From positions 1 to 64,000 of the forward strand of contig CALJJQ010000004.1 of assembly GCA_937973965.1 (NCBI GenBank): a DNA stretch of 64,000 nt, written 5' to 3'. The translations under genes were made by a program, and so were the position numbers. This DNA comes from an uncultured Calothrix sp. (lineage in GTDB: Bacteria > Cyanobacteriota > Cyanobacteriia > Cyanobacteriales > Nostocaceae). Below are positions 8,816 to 17,211 of the stretch, piece by piece (the first letter of the stretch is position 1; each line of letters begins with the position of its first letter). The notes beneath the pieces were generated by a model. That model was not told the DNA's origin, did no database searches, and was given only the letters and a program-made list of their open reading frames with translations.

Positions 8816-8836
8816 TACTCGAAAAACCGAAAAATA

Positions 8837-8930
8837 AGTGGTTTGTAGTAGTGGCTTTAGTTCTGCAAAAAAAACATTAGTATAAAGCAGAACCAAGTAT
8901 ATTATCCTCACTCATCAAAATTAATGTGGT
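8837..8930 (+). repeat. Diverged copy of the GTAGCTTTAG...ATTAATGTGGT repeat
   Basis: The block GTTTGTAGTAGTGGCTTTAG, a poly-A segment and the end CTCATCAAAATTAATGTGGT match the corresponding blocks of the copy at 15077-15205. The central TCGTAGACTAG palindromic part is missing here. The rest of the 8816-9144 spacer holds no supported gene. Confidence 0.5.
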
Positions 8931-9144
8931 GGAGTAATAGTGCAGGGTGGCAGAAATATTCAGACCATTTATCTGGTGACTATGCTCTGCGTGGTCACCC
9001 AGTGAATGAAGGCGGAGCCTCGCATCCTTGGACTCCCACGCGGAGCATGGGAGCTAGGGAAATAGTTTTCATCCCTTGGCTAAAGCCACAGGGTTTTCAT
9101 CATATCCCTTATAAAAATAATAAACGGATTTTGCTGTTCGCTAG

Positions 9145-9408
9145 TTAATTATACTTAGATGTTATGACTTTTGATACTTCTTGGGGTCTCTGATCTGTGG
9201 ACTCGCTGGCTTGGCGATTTTCACGAATGAGACGGCTGTAGGTGCGGTAGGGGATATAGTGTAGGGGATTATACCCGGCAAACCGTAGTATTAATAAACA
9301 TGCCCAGGAGTATCTCCCGGCTCCAATTGCTTCGACGACCTGATTGAATTGTTCGGGTTTCATGGTTCTGTCGATGCGTTGTTTGGTTGTGGGGACGTTA
9401 GTGTTCAT
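9145..9408 (-). CDS. HetP-family heterocyst commitment protein
   Basis: This 87-residue protein carries the HetP-family core: MKPEQFNQVVEAIGAGRYSW, then ACLLILRFAGYNPLHYIPYR and TYSRLIREN. HetP proteins act in commitment of filamentous cyanobacteria to heterocyst differentiation, and genomes usually encode several paralogs with overlapping roles. The short length and short tail resemble the small paralogs more than HetP itself, so I give no symbol. The ATG at 9408 opens the frame, without an obvious Shine-Dalgarno. Its presence is the best single pointer in the window to a heterocyst-forming lineage. Its placement between an RTX gene and its exporter looks incidental. Confidence 0.8.
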   Translation of the reverse strand: MNTNVPTTKQRIDRTMKPEQFNQVVEAIGAGRYSWACLLILRFAGYNPLHYIPYRTYSRLIRENRQASESTDQRPQEVSKVITSKYN

Positions 9409-9572
9409 GGTTGGATTTTGGGTTTTAGATTTTGGATTGAAAGAAGGAGATGACCCGTTAGGTGTTTACACCAATTCTCGAAAATAAGGCAACAGATAGA
9501 ATCTAGGAAATCATTGCCACATCTAGCTTTGTGAATTACGTAGCTTGCTTCCCGCGTAGCGGGTATTACGAA

Positions 9573-11261
9573 TTACAAATTAATACTGCTGTTTTGAATT
9601 TGGCGGATGGGGTCAAGGATGACATCGATGATACGGCGATGACGGGTGATGATTTCGGCTGTGGCTGTTTGTCCGGGTTTGAGTTTGATGGGTTTGTTGT
9701 TGGTGGAAATGTGGTTTTGGTTAATTTCGATTTCGACGCGGTAGACTGCACCGAGACGTTCGTCGAGTTTAGCGTCAGGGGAGATGGAGATGACTTTGCC
9801 AGGGATGATGCCGTAGTCTTGGTAGGGGAAAGCGTCAAATTTGAGTTGTGCTGGGTCTCCTGGTTGGACAAATCCGGCTTCGCGGTTGGGTAGAATTGCC
9901 TGAAGGATGAGTGGTGCGGTGGGGGGAGCAATTTGGGCGATAGTTTGTCCGGGTTGAACGACTTCTCCGGGGTTGCGGATGTTGAGTGCGAGGATGACTC
10001 CATCGACGGGAGCTGTGAGTTTATGGTGTTGAATTTGGGTTTTAAGTTGTTCTTGCTGTTTCTGGGTGTCGCGAATTTTACCCAGAATTTGGGTGCGCTG
10101 GATTTTGAGTTGTTGAAGTTTTTGTTGGGCTTGAACTTGGATGGTGGTGGCTTGGGCTTGTTTTTGGGATAGGATGGCTTGGAGGCTGTGAATTTCCCGT
10201 TCTGTTTGGGCTATTTCGCCTTGGTTTTGGGTGATTGTTCGGGCTATTTGGGCACTGGTTTGTTCGGCTTCAAATAGGCGATCGCGTACCATCGGTGTTT
10301 CTTCTAGTTGGGATTTGGCGATCGCTAATTCCCGGTCTCTGACTGCTTGTTCTGCCTGGATTAAGATTTCTTTGGAGATGGCTCCCTGTTCTAGTAGAGG
10401 ACGTAGGGTTTCGACCCGTTCTTGGTAGATGGCTATTTCTTTTTGTCTCTGGTGGAGGAGTTGTCGGGATTTTTCCAGCAGAGGTTGGAGTTGGGTTTGA
10501 CGGTGGAGGTTGGCAGTTTGTTGGTTGCGAAGTTGGGTTAAAATCTCCCGACTGGCTTGTAGTCTGGCTTTGGCTGCGTTGATGGTTTGTTGATGGGCTT
10601 GTTGTTCGGATCGGGCGATCGCGTTTTGTGTTTGAACTTCTAGTTGGGTTTTGTCGATTAGGGTGTCGGTTTGAATTAGTTCGGTTTGGAGGGTGTTTTG
10701 CTCCTGTTGTAAACGTTGTATTTCGGTAAAGATGGCGCGATCGTCGATTTCGGCGATAATTTCACCTGCTTTGACTGTTTGTCCTTCTTGAACGTAAATC
10801 TGGGTGATTTTGCCGTTGATGACGGGATTAATTTTGTAGGTTTCACCTTCGGGGATGAGGATACCGGAGGCTTTACCAACTTCGTCTAAGGAACCAAGGG
10901 TTGCCCAAGTAGTAAATGCAACTATGAAGGTAATGCCGCCAATCAGTATTTGTTGGGGTAAGGATGCGGGTGGACGGTCTAATGTGGTTTGCAAGGATGT
11001 TGACCAATTTCCTGTTGGTGCAAGGGTTGGTGCTTCTCGCACGGGTTCTGTTTGTTGTCTTGCGAGGTTGGATGGAGCTATGGAGCTGACTGTACCGCCG
11101 TATATTTGTGCAAATTTATGGGTGTCTATTTTTGAAATTGGTTCTAATTTGATTTGGGAGGAATTGTACCGGAAGGATAGAGCTGAATCTATATGTAGGA
11201 TTGTTGATTCTTCCGGTGATAATCTTTCGTCGTCAATCAGGGATTTTATAATAATTGTCAT
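9573..11261 (-). CDS. HlyD-type membrane-fusion protein of type I secretion system 1
   Basis: The protein has a cytoplasmic N-terminus, one membrane span (QQILIGGITFIVAFTTWATL), a first half-lipoyl segment (INGKITQIYVQEGQTVKAGE), about 200 residues of Gln/Glu/Leu-rich coiled coil, the second lipoyl half (KLTAPVDGVILALNIRNPGE) and a beta-barrel C-terminus. This is the HlyD/periplasmic adaptor layout that links an inner-membrane ABC exporter to a TolC-type outer channel. It lies directly downstream of the ABC transporter gene. The frame is open to a GTG at 11342, but the AGGAGG of that region abuts the GTG with no spacer. I prefer the ATG at 11261, although it lacks a good Shine-Dalgarno, so the start is uncertain. 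Confidence 0.85.
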   Translation of the reverse strand: MTIIIKSLIDDERLSPEESTILHIDSALSFRYNSSQIKLEPISKIDTHKFAQIYGGTVSSIAPSNLARQQTEPVREAPTLAPTGNWSTSLQTTLDRPPASLPQQILIGGITFIVAFTTWATLGSLDEVGKASGILIPEGETYKINPVINGKITQIYVQEGQTVKAGEIIAEIDDRAIFTEIQRLQQEQNTLQTELIQTDTLIDKTQLEVQTQNAIARSEQQAHQQTINAAKARLQASREILTQLRNQQTANLHRQTQLQPLLEKSRQLLHQRQKEIAIYQERVETLRPLLEQGAISKEILIQAEQAVRDRELAIAKSQLEETPMVRDRLFEAEQTSAQIARTITQNQGEIAQTEREIHSLQAILSQKQAQATTIQVQAQQKLQQLKIQRTQILGKIRDTQKQQEQLKTQIQHHKLTAPVDGVILALNIRNPGEVVQPGQTIAQIAPPTAPLILQAILPNREAGFVQPGDPAQLKFDAFPYQDYGIIPGKVISISPDAKLDERLGAVYRVEIEINQNHISTNNKPIKLKPGQTATAEIITRHRRIIDVILDPIRQIQNSSINL

Positions 11262-11350
11262 GGTTTTAATCGGGGTTTTTAGTAAGTTGATTTTGATGAA
11301 ACCTGTTAAGCAAAAATCAAGAAATGTTCTGTATTTTCTCACCTCCTAAA

Positions 11351-14300
11351 TTACAAATTCAACTGTTGTTGAGCAAGATGATAATAAAGACCGCGAAGAT
11401 TAATTAAATCTTCATGATTTCCCCGTTCTACAATCAGACCTCGGTCTAACACTAAAATATAATCAGCGTTGCGCACAGTTGAAAGACGATGGGCGATCAT
11501 AAAAGTTGTGCGATCGCGACAAATCATTTGCAGGTTCTCCTGAAATCTGCGTTCGGATTCCGTATCCAGGGAACTGGTCGCTTCATCCAGAATCAGAATT
11601 GCGGGATTTGCCAGTAATGCACGAGCGATCGCAATCCGTTGTCGTTGTCCTCCCGATAGGGATGAACCCCGTTCTCCCACTTTGGTGTTGTATCCTAGGG
11701 GGAGATTTTGAATGAATGTGTTAGCTTCAGCAAGTTTAGCGGTTTTAATTACTTTTTCCAGGCTGTATTCCGGACGATAGAGGGTAATATTTTCCAAAAT
11801 TGTCCCTGAGAACAAAAAACATTCCTGGGGAACTACCCCTAATTGTTGACGCAATGATTGGGGGGAAACATGGCGAATATCATGACCATCAATCAGGATT
11901 CTACCGCTACTGGGATGGTATAAACCCTGGAGCAGATTAATCAGGGTACTTTTCCCAGAACCGCTCCGTCCGACAATGGCTATGGTTTGACCGGGATGAG
12001 CGCAAAAGGAGATATTTTGTAGGGTATAGCGCTGATCATCGCTACTGTAACGGAAGTTGACGTTTTCAAATTCGACTTCACCGCGTATTTGTGGCAAAAT
12101 CAGTAGGGGGTTATCTATACTTTCTTCGGCTTTAGCTGAAAATACATCCTCAAGTCTTTCTACGGATACTAATACCTCTTGCAATTCGTCCCATAATCCG
12201 ACTAGGGCTAAAACGGGATTGATGACGTTACCAATTAACATATTAAAGGCAACAAATTGACCGATACTCAATTGGTCATGGATAACTAAATTGGCTCCAT
12301 ACCACAATAAACCAACGCTCCCTAAAGAGTTAATTAACCCACTGATTATTTGCAGATGATTCGCCATTTTTTGCCCTTGAAATTGGGCATTAAACATACT
12401 TGTTAAATGGTCTTCCCAACGCCAACGTAATTCTCGCTCGGCTGCTGCCATTTTGACGGTGGAAATTCCCGTCAACATCTCGACTAAATCAGAGTTCTGC
12501 TGGGCTGACTCATGAAAAATCTCTCGCGAAATTTTCCGCAGCATCGGACTAGCGAATACTGTTAAAATGATAATTGGTGGCAAAATTGCTAATACCAACA
12601 GGGTTAAATGCCAATTATAATAAGCCATTAAACCCACATACACCACCGCCATTACTGCATCTAATCCGGTGGTTAAAGCTTGGCGAGTAATAAACATTTG
12701 AATCTTGTGATTCTCCTGTACCCTGGTGACAATATCACCGACATGACGCACTGCAAAAAATTGTAAGGGTAGGTTTAAAGCATGGGCAATAAATCCACTG
12801 ACTAATGTTAAATCAGCCCGATTAGAAAAGTAATCTAACAGGTATTGTCGCACCCCTTGCAATCCAATTCGCCACACACTAAACATTAATAAACCAATGG
12901 CAAAAACATGCAAGGAAACTAGGGCTTTATGGACAACTACTTGGTCAAGAATTATCTGGGTAAATAGGGGTGTAACTAACCCAAAAATTTGCATCAATAC
13001 TGATACTAATAAAATTGGTGTCACCAAACCCCGATAGGGTAAGAATGCACTCCAAACCCGATTTAAGGAAGGTTGGGAATTAGGAATTTGTTGCAGTGCT
13101 GCTGTGGGGTGCAACAGTAATGCATAACCAGTCCATCCCGCTTGAAATTCCGCAACTGTGAGAACACGTCTACCAATAGCTGGGTCGGCAACCGTAATCC
13201 GTTGGCCGCGAATTTGGTACACTACAATATAGTGGTCGCCTTGCCAATGGGCAATCCAAGGGTTTTCACCGATTAAACGTCCTAAACTTGCTCGCACTGG
13301 ACGGGTTTGAAAGCCAATTTTTTCACCTGCTGCTGCTAAACTTTTTAAAGATGCACCGGAACGTCCAACTTCGGCAACATTTCGCAACATATTAATACTG
13401 AAGCGCTTACCCCAGTATTGACAAATCATGGCTAAACAAGCAGCACCACAGTCGGTGACGCCTTGTTGACGGACAAAGGGTTGATTTGCTTGCAACCAGC
13501 GTTGTCTACGTTTCTGGGGACGGGGAAACTGGATGACGTTGGATTCTGGTGTTGTTAATGTGGGGGTTTGTTGGGAGTCTGTCTGGGAAGTGGTAATAAT
13601 TGATGCTGGTTTGACTAAGGGACGGTGAGGGGAATCAAGGTGAAGTAAATCCTGATTTTCCTCTGGAAGGTAATATATGCGTAGGTCTGTTTCTGCTTTC
13701 AGGGGGGATGGGGTGGTAGAGGGATAAATCCAACTTTCACCTAGGTGGAGGGATTTAACCTGGTTGGGTTCGGGACTGGTGGTGACTGTCCCTTGACATA
13801 ACCAGTATTTACCGGGTTGGGAATTTGTCACCGTCTCAACGGTTTCACCACTTGGAACCGAGATGACATGGATGTGTTGTGCGACTTGTTTGAGCAGATG
13901 ACTAGAATGGGTTTTGAGTTCGGTTCGAGTTTTGAGGAAAATCAGTTTTTGTCTTTCCTCTACTGTTGTGGTGAATGAAGTTTGCAGCGGGGGTATTTTT
14001 TCCCACCAATTGGTGAAGGTCGATAGGGGAAGTACACCGATGATGCTAGCACTAGCTGCAACCCCTCGATAGGCGATCGCATTTTCATCAATCAACCTAT
14101 CTCCACCAAAGTTTTCTCCTGGTTCCAAAACTGCTGTACACACTTCTTTTTGGGTTTTGGGATCTATTCCCAGTAACCGTACCCGTCCCTGACAAACTAA
14201 ATACAGATTTTGTTGAGATATATTTCCAGAGGAAGACAAGCTAAAAATTTCATCCCCTAGATGTACCTGCATCATCGTCCAATTTTGACTGAATTGCTGT

Positions 14301-14422
14301 ATCTGATTATCAAGATGGGTAAAACTAGTTGCAAGGGTTTCGATGAGTAGTTTTTGGGTGTTAATACTACTATCTGTTGCAACCTTGGTAGTGTTTTGGG
14401 TTGAGGAAATTTCTAACATCAC
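11351..14422 (-). CDS. C39-peptidase ABC exporter with cyclic-nucleotide-binding domain (type I secretion system 1)
   Basis: The 1023 residues contain four modules. Residues ~35-160 are a cNMP-binding-like domain. Residues ~312-440 are a C39 peptidase with a full triad: DCGAACLAM cysteine (~325), GDHYIVVY histidine (~396) and VADPA aspartate (~413). An ABC membrane domain follows (~455-750). The nucleotide-binding domain has Walker A GRSGSGKSTL, signature LSGGQRQRIAIARALL, Walker B ILILDEATSSLD and switch IAHRLSTV. Intact C39 residues suggest it can cleave a leader, as in double-glycine exporters, rather than only docking uncut RTX proteins. The HlyD gene follows immediately (operon). The nearby RTX protein is a candidate cargo. 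No small double-glycine precursor was recognised nearby. Confidence 0.9.
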   Translation of the reverse strand: MMLEISSTQNTTKVATDSSINTQKLLIETLATSFTHLDNQIQQFSQNWTMMQVHLGDEIFSLSSSGNISQQNLYLVCQGRVRLLGIDPKTQKEVCTAVLEPGENFGGDRLIDENAIAYRGVAASASIIGVLPLSTFTNWWEKIPPLQTSFTTTVEERQKLIFLKTRTELKTHSSHLLKQVAQHIHVISVPSGETVETVTNSQPGKYWLCQGTVTTSPEPNQVKSLHLGESWIYPSTTPSPLKAETDLRIYYLPEENQDLLHLDSPHRPLVKPASIITTSQTDSQQTPTLTTPESNVIQFPRPQKRRQRWLQANQPFVRQQGVTDCGAACLAMICQYWGKRFSINMLRNVAEVGRSGASLKSLAAAGEKIGFQTRPVRASLGRLIGENPWIAHWQGDHYIVVYQIRGQRITVADPAIGRRVLTVAEFQAGWTGYALLLHPTAALQQIPNSQPSLNRVWSAFLPYRGLVTPILLVSVLMQIFGLVTPLFTQIILDQVVVHKALVSLHVFAIGLLMFSVWRIGLQGVRQYLLDYFSNRADLTLVSGFIAHALNLPLQFFAVRHVGDIVTRVQENHKIQMFITRQALTTGLDAVMAVVYVGLMAYYNWHLTLLVLAILPPIIILTVFASPMLRKISREIFHESAQQNSDLVEMLTGISTVKMAAAERELRWRWEDHLTSMFNAQFQGQKMANHLQIISGLINSLGSVGLLWYGANLVIHDQLSIGQFVAFNMLIGNVINPVLALVGLWDELQEVLVSVERLEDVFSAKAEESIDNPLLILPQIRGEVEFENVNFRYSSDDQRYTLQNISFCAHPGQTIAIVGRSGSGKSTLINLLQGLYHPSSGRILIDGHDIRHVSPQSLRQQLGVVPQECFLFSGTILENITLYRPEYSLEKVIKTAKLAEANTFIQNLPLGYNTKVGERGSSLSGGQRQRIAIARALLANPAILILDEATSSLDTESERRFQENLQMICRDRTTFMIAHRLSTVRNADYILVLDRGLIVERGNHEDLINLRGLYYHLAQQQLNL

Positions 14423-15396
14423 TACTCCTATACCCTGGATTTGATTTTAGATTTTAGATTAGTCTACAGTCGATCTGCTACGCGTTTATGGATTTTGGTT
14501 TTTATACCATTTCACTAAAGTTTTGACGCATTTTCTTCCCCTGCTCCTGCAAGCTCTCCGTCAGGTATCAACTCCAAAGTAAAACGATATTAGATAATTC
14601 TAGATAAGGAGGAACACAGTATAATCCAACAAATTCTCTGATACGGAAAACAAGTAAAACCTCAACAACAATAAATTGAATAATTAATCAAAATACCCTA
14701 ATTACTCGTTCTACAATAAATTTCTTGTTGGGTTACCGTGCAGAAGATGAATCATATCGCTGCACATTAATTTATGTACCTCCAACGATACTTCAACGCA
14801 CTTAACCCGTGCAACTTAGTGGTTCCCCTACCAACCTTTAATCAAAATTGCTACTGTCATCAGTCAACTGTTAACAAACCTAAAGAGAAACACATCAGCG
14901 TGGAAAGTATATATAGCCAAACCAAAACCTTGTTGACTGTTAACAGTTAGCAATCAACACCATCAAACAACACCATTAAAAAATATGAAACTTAAATGTA
15001 CCTCGAACAAAATTTGGTAGATGTATCACTCACCAAGATAAAATTACTACTAGTGGTCTGTGTCATTAGTTATGATGGGTTCGTAGTTGTAGCTTTAGTC
15101 TCGAAAAAACCTGATCATAAAGGTGCTATACCCGCAGGGTTGTCGTAGACTAGCGCTACCAAGTGCCTTTTTAACCCATCAAGCAAAATTAATTAATGTG
15201 GTAGACAACTAGCTGCTACGTGTCTACGGAATTATGCACCCATGATTTGTGAAGCTTGAAATTGGATTGGACAATCTCTACCTGATGACTTGATAAATCA
15301 GTAATTATTCGGTAAATTGTGTTTCCGTAATTTCACTCTCTACTAACTATATTTACATCCTAATTGGAGGAAAACACAGGAAATTTCCAAAAATAT
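14423..15396. other. Long gene-free spacer upstream of secretion operon 1
   Basis: No coding region is supported in 974 bp. Around 14865-14960 the words CAGTCAACTGTTAACA and TTGACTGTTAACAGTTAG form an inverted pair with about 60 bp between them. A dispersed repeat occupies 15077-15205. The part next to 14422 probably holds the promoter of the ABC/HlyD operon. Confidence 0.4.
15077..15205 (+). repeat. Dispersed repeat, most complete copy
   Basis: This copy contains all blocks of the family: GTTCGTAGTTGTAGCTTTAG, the TCGAAAAAACC stretch, GCTATACCCGCAGGGTTG, CGTAGACTAGCGCTACC, GTGCCTTTTTAACCCATC and the ATTAATGTGGTAG end. Others lie at 3908-3976, 8837-8930 and 21261-21344. Confidence 0.6.
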
Positions 15397-16191
15397 TTAC
15401 AAATCTACTTCCATTTGCAGTAACCACATTGCCGTATAGGTAATTCCCGAATCGTCGGGTTGAATCAGGAGAAAATGTAAACCTTTGGCTGCGATTTGCC
15501 GTTGTTGATAAATACGGGCAGCATTTTTGACTTCTTCATCTTCAAAGGTACTGAAAACCCATCTTTCTGCTAATCCAGCCTCCAAAATTAAACCATCAGG
15601 ATTACCAGGAATATAATTTATCCATACTGGATTTTGGGTTTGTATCCAACGTGCTAGGGGCAGAGATTGGCGACCACCATAGATGATAATACCAGGGATA
15701 GGTTGATTAGAAGCCAATCCCAGATGGAGAGGGTCAAGATAGTCAGGAAGATGTAAAATAGGAATTGGGCGATCGCAAAATTCTGTAATTACATCCCGTG
15801 CTGGTAGAGCTGCAAATCGCCAGGTTTCCCCTAGCAAATTATCGGGTAGGGGTACAGGAGGGGCTTTTTCTAAGGTGTAATTACAATGCTTCTCATCTAA
15901 CCAGGCTTTGAGTTGGGGTGTACGTCGTGTCGCTTCTACGGCTATATTGAGGTTATTTGCCGCAGTGGTAATCAGACTTAAAGCCTGGGGACGGAAAACC
16001 TGAATTTTGTCAGCAACTAATTGTTGGCAAGCTTGTTGAAATTGGGCTGTTAACCAGGTGGAATTGGCTTGGTGAGGTGGACAGGTGGCATTGTAACGGA
16101 ATTGTCCGGAATCGTCGCAAATCAGTAATTCCCAAAGATTATCACCACTCGCTTGGGGATAGCGATAAAAATCAACTTGCCAAATAGCCAT
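15397..16191 (-). CDS. Tab2/Atab2-family RNA-binding protein
   Basis: The 264-residue protein starts MAIWQVDFYRYP followed by WELLICD, the hallmark opening of the Tab2/Atab2 (DUF1092) family. In algae and plants these proteins bind psaB RNA and help translation of photosystem I and II subunits; cyanobacterial homologs are widespread. The remaining sequence shows the expected PYLxP/DYLDPLHLGL region and the C-terminal GLHFLLIQPDDSG block. The open frame runs 66 codons further upstream, but that part is not like the family and crosses a repeat. The ATG at 16191 is therefore the start. It is divergent from speD with a 287-bp spacer. Confidence 0.85.
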   Translation of the reverse strand: MAIWQVDFYRYPQASGDNLWELLICDDSGQFRYNATCPPHQANSTWLTAQFQQACQQLVADKIQVFRPQALSLITTAANNLNIAVEATRRTPQLKAWLDEKHCNYTLEKAPPVPLPDNLLGETWRFAALPARDVITEFCDRPIPILHLPDYLDPLHLGLASNQPIPGIIIYGGRQSLPLARWIQTQNPVWINYIPGNPDGLILEAGLAERWVFSTFEDEEVKNAARIYQQRQIAAKGLHFLLIQPDDSGITYTAMWLLQMEVDL

Positions 16192-16237
16192 TTTGTCAGG
16201 GTGGAACAGGGTACAGAATACAGAATACAGGATATGG

Positions 16238-16260
16238 GAGACGACCCGTCGAGTCGTCTC
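16238..16260. repeat. GAGACGAC/GTCGTCTC hairpin
   Basis: An 8-bp perfect stem (GAGACGAC and GTCGTCTC) with a 7-nt loop lies between the divergent tab2 and speD genes. It belongs loosely to the GAGACG palindrome class seen at several other places in the window. Confidence 0.5.
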
Positions 16261-16478
16261 TCCAATTAATTTGGAAAAAATCCGTACATTCCCCCAAATT
16301 ATTTCGCCAAATATAGCGCAATCTGTTATTATGATAAATTCGTGTGGATGCGCTTGCGCAGTTCGCTCGAAGAATAAGACAAAAGCCACAGGTTCCCGAA
16401 CCTGGGTGTTTATCTTGTGCTGAAAAGCAAAACAACCTTGTCATGGATTTTTATGTTAGTTGTTGAAGGAACATTAAA

Positions 16479-17072
16479 ATGGAAGATTGGCGTTCTGAAG
16501 TCGGTATGGGTTCCGTAGCAGAGCTCAAAGATGATGTGTGTGTTGATGTTCAAGAAGTGAGCGTTAACACAATCAAATCAACGCATGGATTGCAGGTTGG
16601 ATCAAAAAAACACCACTACCATCCGAGTCAAGAGCAAACTACGGATCATTCCTCCACCGAAATCACGTCTGGAAGTATATACAGTCCCGAAGTACCTGTA
16701 GGGGTTCATTGCATCTTAGAACTATACGAGTGTCCCCTAGAACTCCTGAATGACTTGGAGTTTATTAAAAAGGCATTACAGGAAGCCGCATTACAAGCAA
16801 AATCCACCTTACTGAAGCAAATTGAGTTTCAGTTTCAACCCCAAGGTGTGACAGCGCTAGCTCTACTTGCAGAGTCTCACATATCGATTCATACATGGCC
16901 AGAAAATGGCTATCTAGCAGCAGATGTGTTTACCTGTGGTGAACACTCAAAGCCAGTAGAAGCATGTAGATATCTCATCGATGCATTTCAATCCGGTAAG
17001 CATACATTTATGAAAATGCCACGGGGAGGAGAGTTTTCTCCCAATCCCCAGCCAAAGATTGAGATATTGTAG
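16479..17072 (+). CDS. speD: S-adenosylmethionine decarboxylase proenzyme
   Basis: The C-terminal ~125 residues are a class-1B SpeD: GVHCILELYECP, QGVTALALLAESHISIHTWP and the closing YLAADVFTCGEHSKP. The serine of LAESHIS is the site of autocleavage that forms the pyruvoyl cofactor. The enzyme makes decarboxylated SAM for spermidine synthesis. Here the domain is preceded by about 75 residues rich in His, Ser and Thr that are not part of the core fold. The ATG has an AAGGA motif at good spacing, and no later ATG is better placed, so the extension is probably real. A strong terminator follows the gene. The family assignment is secure; the role of the extension is unknown. Confidence 0.9.
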   Translation: MEDWRSEVGMGSVAELKDDVCVDVQEVSVNTIKSTHGLQVGSKKHHYHPSQEQTTDHSSTEITSGSIYSPEVPVGVHCILELYECPLELLNDLEFIKKALQEAALQAKSTLLKQIEFQFQPQGVTALALLAESHISIHTWPENGYLAADVFTCGEHSKPVEACRYLIDAFQSGKHTFMKMPRGGEFSPNPQPKIEIL

Positions 17073-17113
17073 CGGTTTCCTCGAAATTGAATAGTTTGGT
17101 TAAATGCCTTTTT

Positions 17114-17147
17114 CCCGAATCCTGATTGTCTGGATTCGGGGATTTTT
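17114..17147 (+). terminator. Rho-independent terminator of speD
   Basis: A 9-bp perfect stem (CCCGAATCC and GGATTCGGG) with a 9-nt loop is followed by GATTTTTGC. It lies about 40 bp after the speD stop. Confidence 0.8.
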
Positions 17148-17176
17148 GCTGTTTATAGAGATGTAATATATCAAAA

Positions 17177-17206
17177 TGTAGAGACGTAATATATTACGTC
17201 TCTACA
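17177..17206. terminator. Perfect palindrome between speD and nifJ, possible two-way terminator
   Basis: A 14-bp stem (TGTAGAGACGTAAT and ATTACGTCTCTACA) is separated by only 2 bp and ends 6 bp before the nifJ stop. It belongs to the dispersed TGTAGAGACG palindrome class. Its place between convergent genes suits a bidirectional stop signal. Confidence 0.55.
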
Positions 17207-17211
17207 TGATT

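Noticed and set aside
8924-9148. 74-codon open frame between the RTX gene and the hetP-like gene
   Set aside because: It covers dispersed repeat words (CCCACGCGGAGCATGGGAG) that recur at about 36.36 kb and shows no protein features.
16192-16389. Upstream extension of the Tab2 frame
   Set aside because: The family starts at MAIWQVDFYR. The extension crosses a hairpin repeat and has no similarity to the family.
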